From assembly GCA_028291125.1 (NCBI GenBank), contig JAQGIN010000110.1, forward strand, positions 1 to 6,325: DNA of 6,325 nt. The letters are read 5' to 3'. The stretch is from Caulobacter sp. GTDB lineage: Bacteria; Pseudomonadota; Alphaproteobacteria; Caulobacterales; Caulobacteraceae. The notes under the pieces are model-generated. The model was not told the origin of the DNA. It did no database searches and saw only the letters and a list, made by a program, of their open reading frames with translations. The stretch's first letter is position 1; every line of letters begins with the position of its first letter. Both the position numbers and the translations under genes were made by a program. Positions 1 through 6,325 of this stretch are shown here, one piece after another.

Positions 1-822
1 GAGCATCAGGGCCTGGCCCTGGGCATCGCCGGAGCGGGCAATTCCGGCACCGCCCTGGCGGCCCTGTTCGCGCCGCTGCTGGCCAAGAGCTTCGGCTGGC
101 AGAACGTCATCGGCCTGGCCGCCTTGCCGCTGGCGGTGGCCTTCGTCGTCTACATGCTGCTGGCCAAGGACGCCCCCGAACAGCCCGCGCCCAAGAAGCT
201 GGCCGAATATCTCGACGTGCTGAAGGTCCCCGACGCCTGGTGGCTGATGCTGCTCTACGCCGTCACCTTCGGCGGCTTCGTCGGCCTGGCCTCGTCCCTG
301 ACCATCTATTTCAACTCCGAATACCGCCTGGACCCGGTGATCGCCGGCTTCTTCACCGCCGCCTGCGTGTTCGCCGGTTCGTTCATCCGGCCGGTGGGCG
401 GGGCCCTGGCCGACCGTTTTGGCGGCGTGCGGACCTTGAGCATCGTCTTCGTCCTGGCCGCCGCCGGCTTGGCGACCGCCAGCTTCCAGATGCCCTCGGC
501 CTGGCTGGCCCTGGCGGCGCTGATGTTCTCGATGCTGGCCCTGGGGGCCGGCAACGGGGCGGTGTTCCAACTGGCGCCGCAGCGGTTCCGCAAGGAGATC
601 GGGGTGATGACCGGCCTGATCGGCATGACCGGCGGCGTCGGCGGCTTCTATCTGGCCTCGACGCTGGGCATGGCCAAGAAGCTGACCGGCTCCTACCAGC
701 TCGGCTTCCTCGGCTTCGCCGCCCTGGCGGTGTTCGCCCTGGTGGCCCTGCACGGCCTCAAATCTCGCTGGCGCGCCGTGTGGCCGACCCTGCACGCCGA
801 CGCCGTCCCGGTCCGCGTCTGA
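1..822 (+). CDS. NNP-family MFS nitrate/nitrite transporter, 5'-truncated
   Basis: Inner-membrane porter that imports nitrate (and possibly exchanges nitrite) for assimilation. The frame is open from base 1, so the start and about the first four membrane helices lie upstream; 273 residues remain of a family usually 400-460 long. Seen in the sequence: the first nitrate signature, GIAGAGNSG, at window codons 9-17 (helix 5 in NarK) and the second, GAGNGAVFQLAP, at codons 182-193 (helix 11). Between them lies FIRPVGGALADRFGG (bases 382-426), an MFS motif-A-like loop whose first Arg (codon 130) probably corresponds to the nitrate-binding helix-8 Arg of E. coli NarK; that alignment is from memory. 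Several hydrophobic Ala/Leu/Gly-rich segments fit the remaining helices, and the protein ends in a short polar tail. A TTG at 124 could be mistaken for a start, but codons before it continue the same conserved protein. nirB follows after 22 bases, so this is probably the upstream gene of one operon. Family call is firm; substrate preference (nitrate versus nitrite) cannot be read. Confidence 0.93.
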   Translation, partial: EHQGLALGIAGAGNSGTALAALFAPLLAKSFGWQNVIGLAALPLAVAFVVYMLLAKDAPEQPAPKKLAEYLDVLKVPDAWWLMLLYAVTFGGFVGLASSLTIYFNSEYRLDPVIAGFFTAACVFAGSFIRPVGGALADRFGGVRTLSIVFVLAAAGLATASFQMPSAWLALAALMFSMLALGAGNGAVFQLAPQRFRKEIGVMTGLIGMTGGVGGFYLASTLGMAKKLTGSYQLGFLGFAALAVFALVALHGLKSRWRAVWPTLHADAVPVRV

Positions 823-832
823 CCCGATCTCC

Positions 833-838
833 GAGGAG
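833..838 (+). promoter_or_regulatory. Ribosome binding site of nirB (GAGGAG)
   Basis: GAGGAG lies six bases before the nirB ATG at 845, within the only non-coding gap of the window (823-844). It is the only strong Shine-Dalgarno sequence at any of the three gene junctions, so nirB probably starts independently, whereas nirD and nasA rely on coupling. The gap is too short for a separate promoter or terminator. Confidence 0.8.
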
Positions 839-844
839 CCCAGC

Positions 845-3313
845 ATGAGCAAGCCCCTGACGCGGGAAAGACTGGTCGTCATCGGCAACGGCATGGCCGG
901 CTGCCGGGCGATCGAGGAGGTCCTCAAGCGCGATCCCAGCCGCTACGAGATCGCCATCTTCGGCGCCGAGCCGCGGGTCAATTACAACCGCATCATGCTG
1001 TCGCCGGTGCTGGCGGGCGAGAAGAGCTTCGCCGACATCGTCATCAATGACGAGGCCTGGTACCGCGACAACGGGATCACCCTGCACGCCGGCCGGACGG
1101 TGACGGGCGTCGACCTCGAAGGCCGCAAGGTGGTCGCCGAGGGCGGGCTGGAGGTGGCCTATGACAAGCTGATCCTGGCCACCGGCTCGGACCCGTTCCG
1201 CCTGCCGCTGCCCGGCATCGACCTGAAGGGCGTGGTCACCTTCCGCGACCTCGACGATGTCGAGGCCATGGTCGCGGCCTCGGCCAAGCCGGACGCCCGC
1301 GCCGTGGTCATCGGCGGCGGCCTGCTGGGGCTGGAGGCCGCCTACGGTCTGGCCCGGCGCGGCATGGGCGCCACCGTCGTCCACCTGATGGACGTGCTGA
1401 TGGAGCGCCAGCTGGACGAGAGCGCCGGCTTCCTGCTGCAGGCGGCGCTGCTGGAGCGCGGGGTCGAGACGGTGCTGGGAGCCCATTCGGAAGAGATCGT
1501 CGGTCAGGACGGTCAGGTCGCCGGCCTCAAGCTCAAGGACGGCCGCGTCCTGCCCTGCGACCTGCTGGTCATGGCCGTGGGCATCCGCCCCAACGCCGGC
1601 CTGGCCAAGGCCGCCGGCTTGGCGGTCAATCGCGGCGTGGTGGTCGACGACGCCATGCGCACCTCCGATCCGGCGGTGTTCGCCGTCGGCGAATGCGCCG
1701 AGCATCGCGGCGATTGCTACGGCCTGGTCGCGCCGATCTGGGACATGTGCCGCTCGCTGGCCCAGTCGCTGACCGACGGGGAGGGCGCCTATGAAGGCTC
1801 GGTCCTCTCGACCCGCCTGAAGGTCTCGGGCGTCGACGTGTTCTCGGCCGGCAAGTTCGCCGGCGGCGAGGGTTGCGAGGACATCGTGTTCCGCGACGCC
1901 GGGCGCGGCGTCTACAAGCGGGTGGTGATCGAGGACGGCAAGGTGGCCGGGGCGGTGCTGTTCGGCGACGCCGCCGACGGCGGCTGGTACTTCGACCTGA
2001 TGCGGGCCGGGACCAGCGTCTCGGAGATCCGCGAGACCTTGATCTTCGGCCAGGCGATTACGGAAGGGCTGTCCGGCCTGGACCCTAGCGCGGCCGTTGC
2101 GGCCATGCCCGATACGCAGGAAATCTGCGGCTGCAACGGCGTCTGCAAGGGGGCGATCACCGCCGCGATCACGGCCCAGGGGCTGACCAGCCTCGACGAC
2201 GTGCGGGCGGTGACCAAGGCCTCGGCCAGTTGCGGTTCGTGCACGCCGCTGGTCGAACAGGTGCTGCGACTGACCCTGGGCGACGGCTTCAAGGCCCAGA
2301 CCGGACCCAAGCCGATGTGCAAATGCACCCATCACCCGCACTCGGCGGTGCGCGAGGCCATCGTCGCCTGGGACCTGAAGTCTATGCCGGCGGTGATGCA
2401 GGCGATGGAGTGGACGACGCCCGATGGCTGCTCGTCCTGCCGGCCGGCCCTGAACTACTACCTGCTGTGCGCGTGGCCGGCGGAATATCGCGACGACAAG
2501 CAGTCGCGCTACATCAACGAGCGGGTCCACGCCAACATCCAGAAGGACGGCACCTATTCGGTCGTGCCGCGGATGTGGGGCGGCATGACCAGCCCGGCCG
2601 AGCTGCGGGCCATCGCCGACGTTGCCGACAAGTTCGCCATTCCGGCGGTCAAGGTCACCGGCGGCCAGCGCATCGACCTGCTGGGGGTCAAGAAGGACGA
2701 CCTGCCGGCCGTCTGGGCCGACCTCAACGCCGCCGGCATGGTCAGCGGCCACGCCTACGCCAAGGGCCTGCGGACGGTGAAGACCTGCGTCGGCAGCGAC
2801 TGGTGCCGGTTCGGCACCCAGGACTCCACCGGCCTGGGCGTCCGCCTGGAGAAGTTCCTCTGGGGCTCGTGGGCCCCGGCCAAGGTCAAGCTGGCGGTGT
2901 CGGGCTGCCCGCGCAACTGCGCCGAAGCCACCTGTAAGGACTTCGGGGTGGTCTGCGTCGACAGCGGCTACGAGATCCATATCGGCGGCGCGGCCGGCCT
3001 GCACATCCAGGGCACGCAGGTGCTGACCCATGTCGGCTCCGAGGACGAGGCCGTGTGGGTGATCGCCGCGGCGATGCAGCTCTATCGCGAGGAGGGCTGG
3101 TACCTGGAGCGCGTCTACAAGTGGATGGCGCGGGTGGGCCTGGAGACCATCCAGGCGAAGGTCACCGATCCTGATCAGCGCAAGGCGCTCTACGACCGCT
3201 TCGTCCATTCCCAGCGCTTCGCCCGCATCGACCCCTGGGCCGAGCGCGTGGCCGGCCGCCACACCGAGGAATTCACCCCCATGAGCCGCCGGATGGAGTT
3301 CGAACCCGCATGA
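845..3313 (+). CDS. nirB: Assimilatory NADH-dependent nitrite reductase, large subunit
   Basis: Cytoplasmic siroheme enzyme that reduces nitrite to ammonium with six electrons from NADH. The 822 residues are close to full length for NirB (E. coli about 847). Domains in order: FAD-binding fold with GNGMAG at 14-19; NAD(H)-binding fold with GGGLLG at 157-162; second FAD segment, VFAVGECAE, at 278-286; a BFD-like [2Fe-2S] domain with C428, C430, C463 and C466; a second CxC/CxxC cluster (C492, C494, C529, C532); a ferredoxin-like sulfite/nitrite reductase half-domain around 555-635; and the siroheme/[4Fe-4S] site C648-x5-C654 with C688-x3-C692. All these ligands are intact. The start is ATG 845 with GAGGAG six bases upstream, and the N-terminus reaches the FAD motif with only 13 residues before it, as expected. 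The stop overlaps the nirD start. Siroheme synthesis genes are not in the window. A sulfite reductase is excluded by the N-terminal NADH/FAD module and the NirD partner. Confidence 0.97.
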   Translation: MSKPLTRERLVVIGNGMAGCRAIEEVLKRDPSRYEIAIFGAEPRVNYNRIMLSPVLAGEKSFADIVINDEAWYRDNGITLHAGRTVTGVDLEGRKVVAEGGLEVAYDKLILATGSDPFRLPLPGIDLKGVVTFRDLDDVEAMVAASAKPDARAVVIGGGLLGLEAAYGLARRGMGATVVHLMDVLMERQLDESAGFLLQAALLERGVETVLGAHSEEIVGQDGQVAGLKLKDGRVLPCDLLVMAVGIRPNAGLAKAAGLAVNRGVVVDDAMRTSDPAVFAVGECAEHRGDCYGLVAPIWDMCRSLAQSLTDGEGAYEGSVLSTRLKVSGVDVFSAGKFAGGEGCEDIVFRDAGRGVYKRVVIEDGKVAGAVLFGDAADGGWYFDLMRAGTSVSEIRETLIFGQAITEGLSGLDPSAAVAAMPDTQEICGCNGVCKGAITAAITAQGLTSLDDVRAVTKASASCGSCTPLVEQVLRLTLGDGFKAQTGPKPMCKCTHHPHSAVREAIVAWDLKSMPAVMQAMEWTTPDGCSSCRPALNYYLLCAWPAEYRDDKQSRYINERVHANIQKDGTYSVVPRMWGGMTSPAELRAIADVADKFAIPAVKVTGGQRIDLLGVKKDDLPAVWADLNAAGMVSGHAYAKGLRTVKTCVGSDWCRFGTQDSTGLGVRLEKFLWGSWAPAKVKLAVSGCPRNCAEATCKDFGVVCVDSGYEIHIGGAAGLHIQGTQVLTHVGSEDEAVWVIAAAMQLYREEGWYLERVYKWMARVGLETIQAKVTDPDQRKALYDRFVHSQRFARIDPWAERVAGRHTEEFTPMSRRMEFEPA
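3310..3313 (+). other. ATGA stop/start overlap joining nirB and nirD
   Basis: The nirB TGA (3311-3313) shares bases with the nirD ATG (3310-3312), the classic arrangement for termination-reinitiation. A modest GGAG at 3295-3298, inside the end of nirB, sits 11 bases before the ATG, a long spacing, so coupling probably contributes most of nirD translation and keeps the two subunits in fixed ratio. The overlap is seen; the coupling is inferred. Confidence 0.85.
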
Positions 3314-3663
3314 ACGCGCTCGTCAAAACCCCCGTCTGGGTCGATGTCGGGGCGGTGACCGACATCCCGCGTCGCGGGGCCCGCCGCGTGCCTAGCCCGC
3401 GCGGCGACATCGCCATCTTTCGCACCGGCGACGGCGAGGTGTTCGCCTTGATGGACGCCTGTCCACACAAGGGCGGGCCGCTCAGCCAAGGCATCGTCCA
3501 CGGCCGGGCCGTGGCCTGTCCGCTGCACAACTGGTCGATCGACCTGGCCACCGGCGAGCCGATGGGGGCCGATCGCGGCAAGGGCTGCGCGCCGGTCGTG
3601 GCCCTGGAGGTCCGCGACGGCCGCCTGCTGCTGCGCCTGGCGACGGCGGCGCATGATGGCTGA
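3310..3663 (+). CDS. nirD: Nitrite reductase small subunit, Rieske [2Fe-2S] protein
   Basis: Small subunit of the NADH-dependent nitrite reductase, cytoplasmic, acting with NirB. The 117 residues form a single Rieske-type domain. Both ligand boxes are complete: C51-P-H53 (in DACPHKGGPL) and C70-P-L-H73 (in ACPLHNWSID), followed by a Gly/Pro turn, ATGEP, at 80-84. E. coli NirD, as I recall it, lacks these Cys/His ligands, so this protein is of the cluster-binding type, like the Paracoccus NasG ferredoxin, and could carry electrons rather than serve only a structural role. There is no signal peptide or membrane segment, which separates it from respiratory Rieske proteins. ATG 3310 is the natural start because it overlaps the nirB stop. 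The 3' end overlaps nasA. A stand-alone dioxygenase-type ferredoxin is possible by fold alone, but position directly behind nirB makes NirD by far the best call. Confidence 0.95.
   Translation: MNALVKTPVWVDVGAVTDIPRRGARRVPSPRGDIAIFRTGDGEVFALMDACPHKGGPLSQGIVHGRAVACPLHNWSIDLATGEPMGADRGKGCAPVVALEVRDGRLLLRLATAAHDG
3653..3663 (+). other. nirD/nasA overlap with tandem ATG starts
   Basis: The junction reads ATGATGGCTGA: two consecutive in-frame ATGs for nasA (3653 and 3656) lie just before the nirD stop TGA (3661-3663). No purine-rich Shine-Dalgarno sequence is visible in the 20 bases upstream, so ribosomes finishing nirD probably restart here. Either ATG gives the same protein apart from one extra Met. 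The overlap is seen; the coupling is inferred. Confidence 0.75.
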
Positions 3664-6325
3664 CGGCGGTTCCGCGATCCCGGTCAAGACCGCCTGTCCC
3701 TATTGCGGGGTCGGTTGCGGGGTGTCCGGGCTCGTGGGCGAGGGCCGGGCGCTGTCGGTGGCCGGCGACCTGGCCCATCCGGCCAATCTGGGTCGGCTGT
3801 GCTCGAAGGGAACGGCGCTGGGCGCGACGGTTAGCCTGCGGGGCCGGCTGCTGGAGCCGAGCATCGGCGGCCGGCCGGCGGCCTGGGGCGAGGCCACCGC
3901 CCTGGTCGCCAAGCGCTTCAAGGAGGCGATCGCCAAGCACGGCCCCGACAGCGTCGCCTTCTACGTCTCGGGCCAGTTGCTGACCGAGGACTATTACGTC
4001 GCCAACAAGCTGATGAAGGGCTTCATCGGTTCGAGCAATATCGACACCAACAGCCGGCTGTGCATGGCCTCGGCCGTCGCCGCCCACAAGCTGGCCTTCG
4101 GCGCCGATCTGGTGCCCGGCTGCTACGAGGACCTCGACCTCGCCAACCTGGTGGTGTTTTCCGGCCACAACGCCGCCTGGACCCATCCGGTGCTGTTTCG
4201 GCGCATGGAGGCGGCGAGGGCGCGGGGTCAGAAGCACGTGGTCATCGATCCGCGCCGCACCGACACAGCCGAGGGCGCCGACCTGCACCTGGCCATCGCT
4301 CCGCAGAGCGACGTGCGGCTGTGGAATGGCCTGCTGGCCGAGCTGATCGCCCGCGGCGCGATCGACCGCGACTACATCGCCGCCCATGTCAGCGGCTTGC
4401 CTGAGGTCGAGGCGGCGCTGGCCGAGCTGGACCAGTCGCCGGCCGCGGTGGCCGCCGACTGTGGCGTTAGCCTGGCCGATTTGTTGAGTTTTTACAAACT
4501 ATTCGCCGACAATCCTAAGACCGTCAGCCTGTTCTCGATGGGAGCCAATCAGTCGGCCCAGGGCACGGCCAAGGGGCTGTCGATCCTCAATGTCCACCTG
4601 GCGACCGGCCGGATCGGCAAGCCGGGGGCCTGCCCGTTCTCGATCACCGGCCAGCCCAACGCCATGGGCGGACGCGAGACCGGCGGCATGGCCAACACCC
4701 TGGCCGGCCACATGGACTTCGCGCCGCAAGACCGCGATCGGGTGGCCCGGTTCTGGGGCGCGCCGAACTCCGCCCGCGCCCCCGGCCTGAAGGCCGTCGA
4801 CATGTTCGAGGCGGTGCATGACGGACGGATCAAGGCGATCTGGGTGATGGCCACCAATCCCGCCGTCAGCCTGCCCGACGCCGCCCGGGTGCGCGAGGCC
4901 CTGGACCGCTGTCCGTTCGTGGTGGTCTCCGACTGCGTCGACACCGACACCACCGCCTTCGCCGACGTCGTGCTGCCGGCCCTGGCCTGGGGCGAAAAGG
5001 ACGGCGTGGTGACCAATTCCGAGCGCCGGATCACCCGTCAGCGGGCGCTCTTTTCGCCCCCCGGCCAGGCCCGCGCCGACTGGCGGATGGTGGCCGACGT
5101 CGCCCAGGCCATGGGCTTCGACGGTTTTGGCTGGGCCAACCCGGCGGGCGTGTTCCGCGAATGGGCGCGGCTGACCGCCTATGAGAACACCGATCGCCTC
5201 CTGAACCTGGCCGGCCTGTCGGCCCTGACGCCCGACGCCTACGACGCCCTGACGCCGGTGCAATGGCCGGTGACGCCCGACGGCCAGGGCACGCCGCGCC
5301 TGTTCGAGGACGGCCGCTTCCAGACCCCCGACGGCCGCGCCCGCCTGGTCCCGACCCGGCCGCGCGGCCCGGCCGACGCGCTCGACGCGGCCTATCCGCT
5401 GTCGCTCAACACCGGCCGCATCCGCGACCAGTGGCACACCATGACCCGCACCGGCCTGGCCCCCGACCTGTGCCGCCACGCGCCCGAGCCGTTCGTCGAG
5501 ATCCACCCCGTCGACGCCGAGGCCGCCGGCCTAGCCGAGGGCGCCCTGGCCCGAGTGATCACCGCCCGCGGCGAGGCCGTGGCCCTGGCCAGGATCACCG
5601 ACCGCCAGCGCCCCGGCGGGGTGTTCATGCCGATGCACTGGACCGACGCCTTCGCGCCGTCGGGCCGGGCCAATCGGCTGGTCGCGGCCAATCTCGACCC
5701 GATCTCCGGCCAGCCGGAGTTCAAGCACACCCCCGCCCGCGTCCGCGCCTATCGCGAGACCTGGAAGGGCTTCTTCCTGGCCCCCGAGGCGGTCGGCGCG
5801 CCGGCCGGCCAGGACCTGGTCTGGCGGCGCATCCCGCAGGACGCCTGCCAACTGCACGAATTCGCCGGGCGCGGCGACGCGGCCCAGCGCGAGGCGGTGC
5901 GCAAGGTCCTGACCAAGGGCCTGGCCGGCGAGGTGGTGGTCTATGACGACCTCGCCAGCGGCGCGCGGCGCCAGGCCTGGATCCGCGATGGCCGCCTGAC
6001 CGCGGTGCTGTTCACCACCACCACCGGCCGGCTGCCGCCGCGCGACTGGCTGGCCGAACTGTTCGCCCTGCCGGTCCTGGATCCGCGGGCCCGTTCGGCC
6101 CTGTTGTTCGGCCGTCCGCCCGGCGCGCCGGTCGATCACGGACCGGTGGTCTGCGCCTGCCACAAGCTCGGGGCCAAGGCCATCGCCGCCGCCGTCGCCG
6201 CCGGAGCCGCCAGCGCCGACGCGGTCGGGGCCGCCACCGGGGCTGGAACCAATTGCGGCTCGTGCCGCCCCGAGATCACCCGGATGGTCGCGGCTTTCGC
6301 CGCCGCCCCCGCCAAGGAGCCCGCC
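3656..6325 (+). CDS. nasA: Assimilatory nitrate reductase, molybdopterin catalytic subunit, 3'-truncated
   Basis: Cytoplasmic Mo-bis-MGD enzyme that reduces nitrate to nitrite. The frame is open for 890 codons to the window edge with no stop. Seen, numbering from ATG 3656: [4Fe-4S] motif C14-x2-C17-x3-C21-x27-C49; the probable molybdenum-ligand Cys136 in NSRLCMASAV; cofactor-binding segments MGANQS (295-300), QPNAMGGRETGG (333-344) and TGRIRDQWHTMTRTG (586-600); then a linker and a C-terminal BFD-like [2Fe-2S] domain with C833, C835, C867 and C870. NasA proteins of this type are about 870-910 residues, so only a short tail is probably missing. There is no twin-arginine signal before the first Cys, which argues against periplasmic NapA, and the C-terminal [2Fe-2S] domain separates it from cyanobacterial NarB. 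ATG 3653 is an equally possible start. Overlap with nirD points to coupled translation. The electron donor is not encoded as a separate reductase here; NirB/NirD are candidates. Codons 276-282 are unusually A/T-rich. Confidence 0.95.
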   Translation, partial: MADGGSAIPVKTACPYCGVGCGVSGLVGEGRALSVAGDLAHPANLGRLCSKGTALGATVSLRGRLLEPSIGGRPAAWGEATALVAKRFKEAIAKHGPDSVAFYVSGQLLTEDYYVANKLMKGFIGSSNIDTNSRLCMASAVAAHKLAFGADLVPGCYEDLDLANLVVFSGHNAAWTHPVLFRRMEAARARGQKHVVIDPRRTDTAEGADLHLAIAPQSDVRLWNGLLAELIARGAIDRDYIAAHVSGLPEVEAALAELDQSPAAVAADCGVSLADLLSFYKLFADNPKTVSLFSMGANQSAQGTAKGLSILNVHLATGRIGKPGACPFSITGQPNAMGGRETGGMANTLAGHMDFAPQDRDRVARFWGAPNSARAPGLKAVDMFEAVHDGRIKAIWVMATNPAVSLPDAARVREALDRCPFVVVSDCVDTDTTAFADVVLPALAWGEKDGVVTNSERRITRQRALFSPPGQARADWRMVADVAQAMGFDGFGWANPAGVFREWARLTAYENTDRLLNLAGLSALTPDAYDALTPVQWPVTPDGQGTPRLFEDGRFQTPDGRARLVPTRPRGPADALDAAYPLSLNTGRIRDQWHTMTRTGLAPDLCRHAPEPFVEIHPVDAEAAGLAEGALARVITARGEAVALARITDRQRPGGVFMPMHWTDAFAPSGRANRLVAANLDPISGQPEFKHTPARVRAYRETWKGFFLAPEAVGAPAGQDLVWRRIPQDACQLHEFAGRGDAAQREAVRKVLTKGLAGEVVVYDDLASGARRQAWIRDGRLTAVLFTTTTGRLPPRDWLAELFALPVLDPRARSALLFGRPPGAPVDHGPVVCACHKLGAKAIAAAVAAGAASADAVGAATGAGTNCGSCRPEITRMVAAFAAAPAKEPA

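Noticed and set aside
124..126. TTG as the start of the transporter
   Set aside because: The frame continues upstream to base 1 and encodes the conserved first nitrate signature before this codon, so the true start lies outside the window.
240..848. A 202-codon plus-strand frame overlapping the transporter
   Set aside because: Arg-rich translation without motifs; the transporter frame carries the nitrate signature and hydrophobic helices here.
758..3262. An 834-codon open frame on the minus strand covering almost all of nirB
   Set aside because: It is antisense to a gene whose every domain and metal ligand is recognisable. Its translation is Arg/Ala/Gly/His-rich without recognisable motifs, as expected when GC-rich codons are read from the opposite strand.
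4487..4500. Possible terminator hairpin AGTTT-TTAC-AAACT
   Set aside because: The stem is only five base pairs, mostly A-T, without a following T-run, and lies in the middle of nasA.
4481..4506. Possible internal promoter (TTGTTG ... TATT) in nasA
   Set aside because: The spacing between the -35-like and -10-like elements is only about 12-13 bases, too short for a sigma-70-type promoter, and no gene starts downstream.
5263..5946. A 227-codon plus-strand frame within nasA
   Set aside because: Pro/Arg/Gly-rich translation in an alternate frame. The nasA frame is uninterrupted across the same bases with family motifs on both sides.
3482..6163. Long minus-strand open frames at 3482-4387, 4499-5506 and 5531-6163
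   Set aside because: They lie opposite nirD and nasA, have low-complexity His/Gly/Ala/Arg composition, and show no domain or clear ribosome binding site. They are mirror images of nasA codon bias.

Overview
The window is a stretch of a GC-rich (roughly two thirds or more G+C by eye) bacterial chromosome that carries an assimilatory nitrate-reduction operon. All genes read on the + strand: nitrate/nitrite transporter (5' end missing) > nirB > nirD > nasA (3' end missing). The strong G/C preference at third codon positions and the gene order suggest an alphaproteobacterium of the Caulobacter/Phenylobacterium kind. This assignment is inference; no rRNA or other marker is present to confirm it.

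Layout. Bases 1-822 encode the C-terminal two thirds of an NNP-family (NarK/NasA-type) major facilitator nitrate/nitrite porter; both nitrate-signature motifs are visible. A 22-base gap with a good GAGGAG ribosome binding site leads to nirB (845-3313), the 822-residue large subunit of NADH-dependent siroheme nitrite reductase. nirB overlaps nirD (3310-3663) by an ATGA junction. nirD encodes the small subunit, here with a complete Rieske [2Fe-2S] ligand set. nirD overlaps nasA (3656-6325, open at the window edge) by 8 or 11 bases. nasA encodes the molybdenum bis-MGD nitrate reductase catalytic subunit with an N-terminal [4Fe-4S] motif and a C-terminal BFD-like [2Fe-2S] domain. Coding density is essentially complete; there is no non-coding stretch over 22 bases, and no promoter, terminator, RNA gene, mobile element or CRISPR array is visible.

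How the genes work together. The porter imports nitrate, NasA reduces nitrate to nitrite (two electrons), and NirBD reduces nitrite to ammonium (six electrons from NADH) for assimilation. No separate NADH-dependent electron-transfer subunit for NasA is encoded here. The set porter / NirB / Rieske NirD / NasA is the set known from the Paracoccus denitrificans nas system, where the NirB-like protein oxidises NADH and the Rieske protein passes electrons to both nitrate and nitrite reductases. The same wiring is the best inference here.

I find no undescribed system. The points worth a second look are the probable shared electron-transfer chain, the tight translational coupling of nirB-nirD-nasA, a second four-cysteine cluster in NirB, and a local island of A/T-rich rare codons within nasA. 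The many long overlapping and antisense reading frames are by-products of GC-rich codon use.
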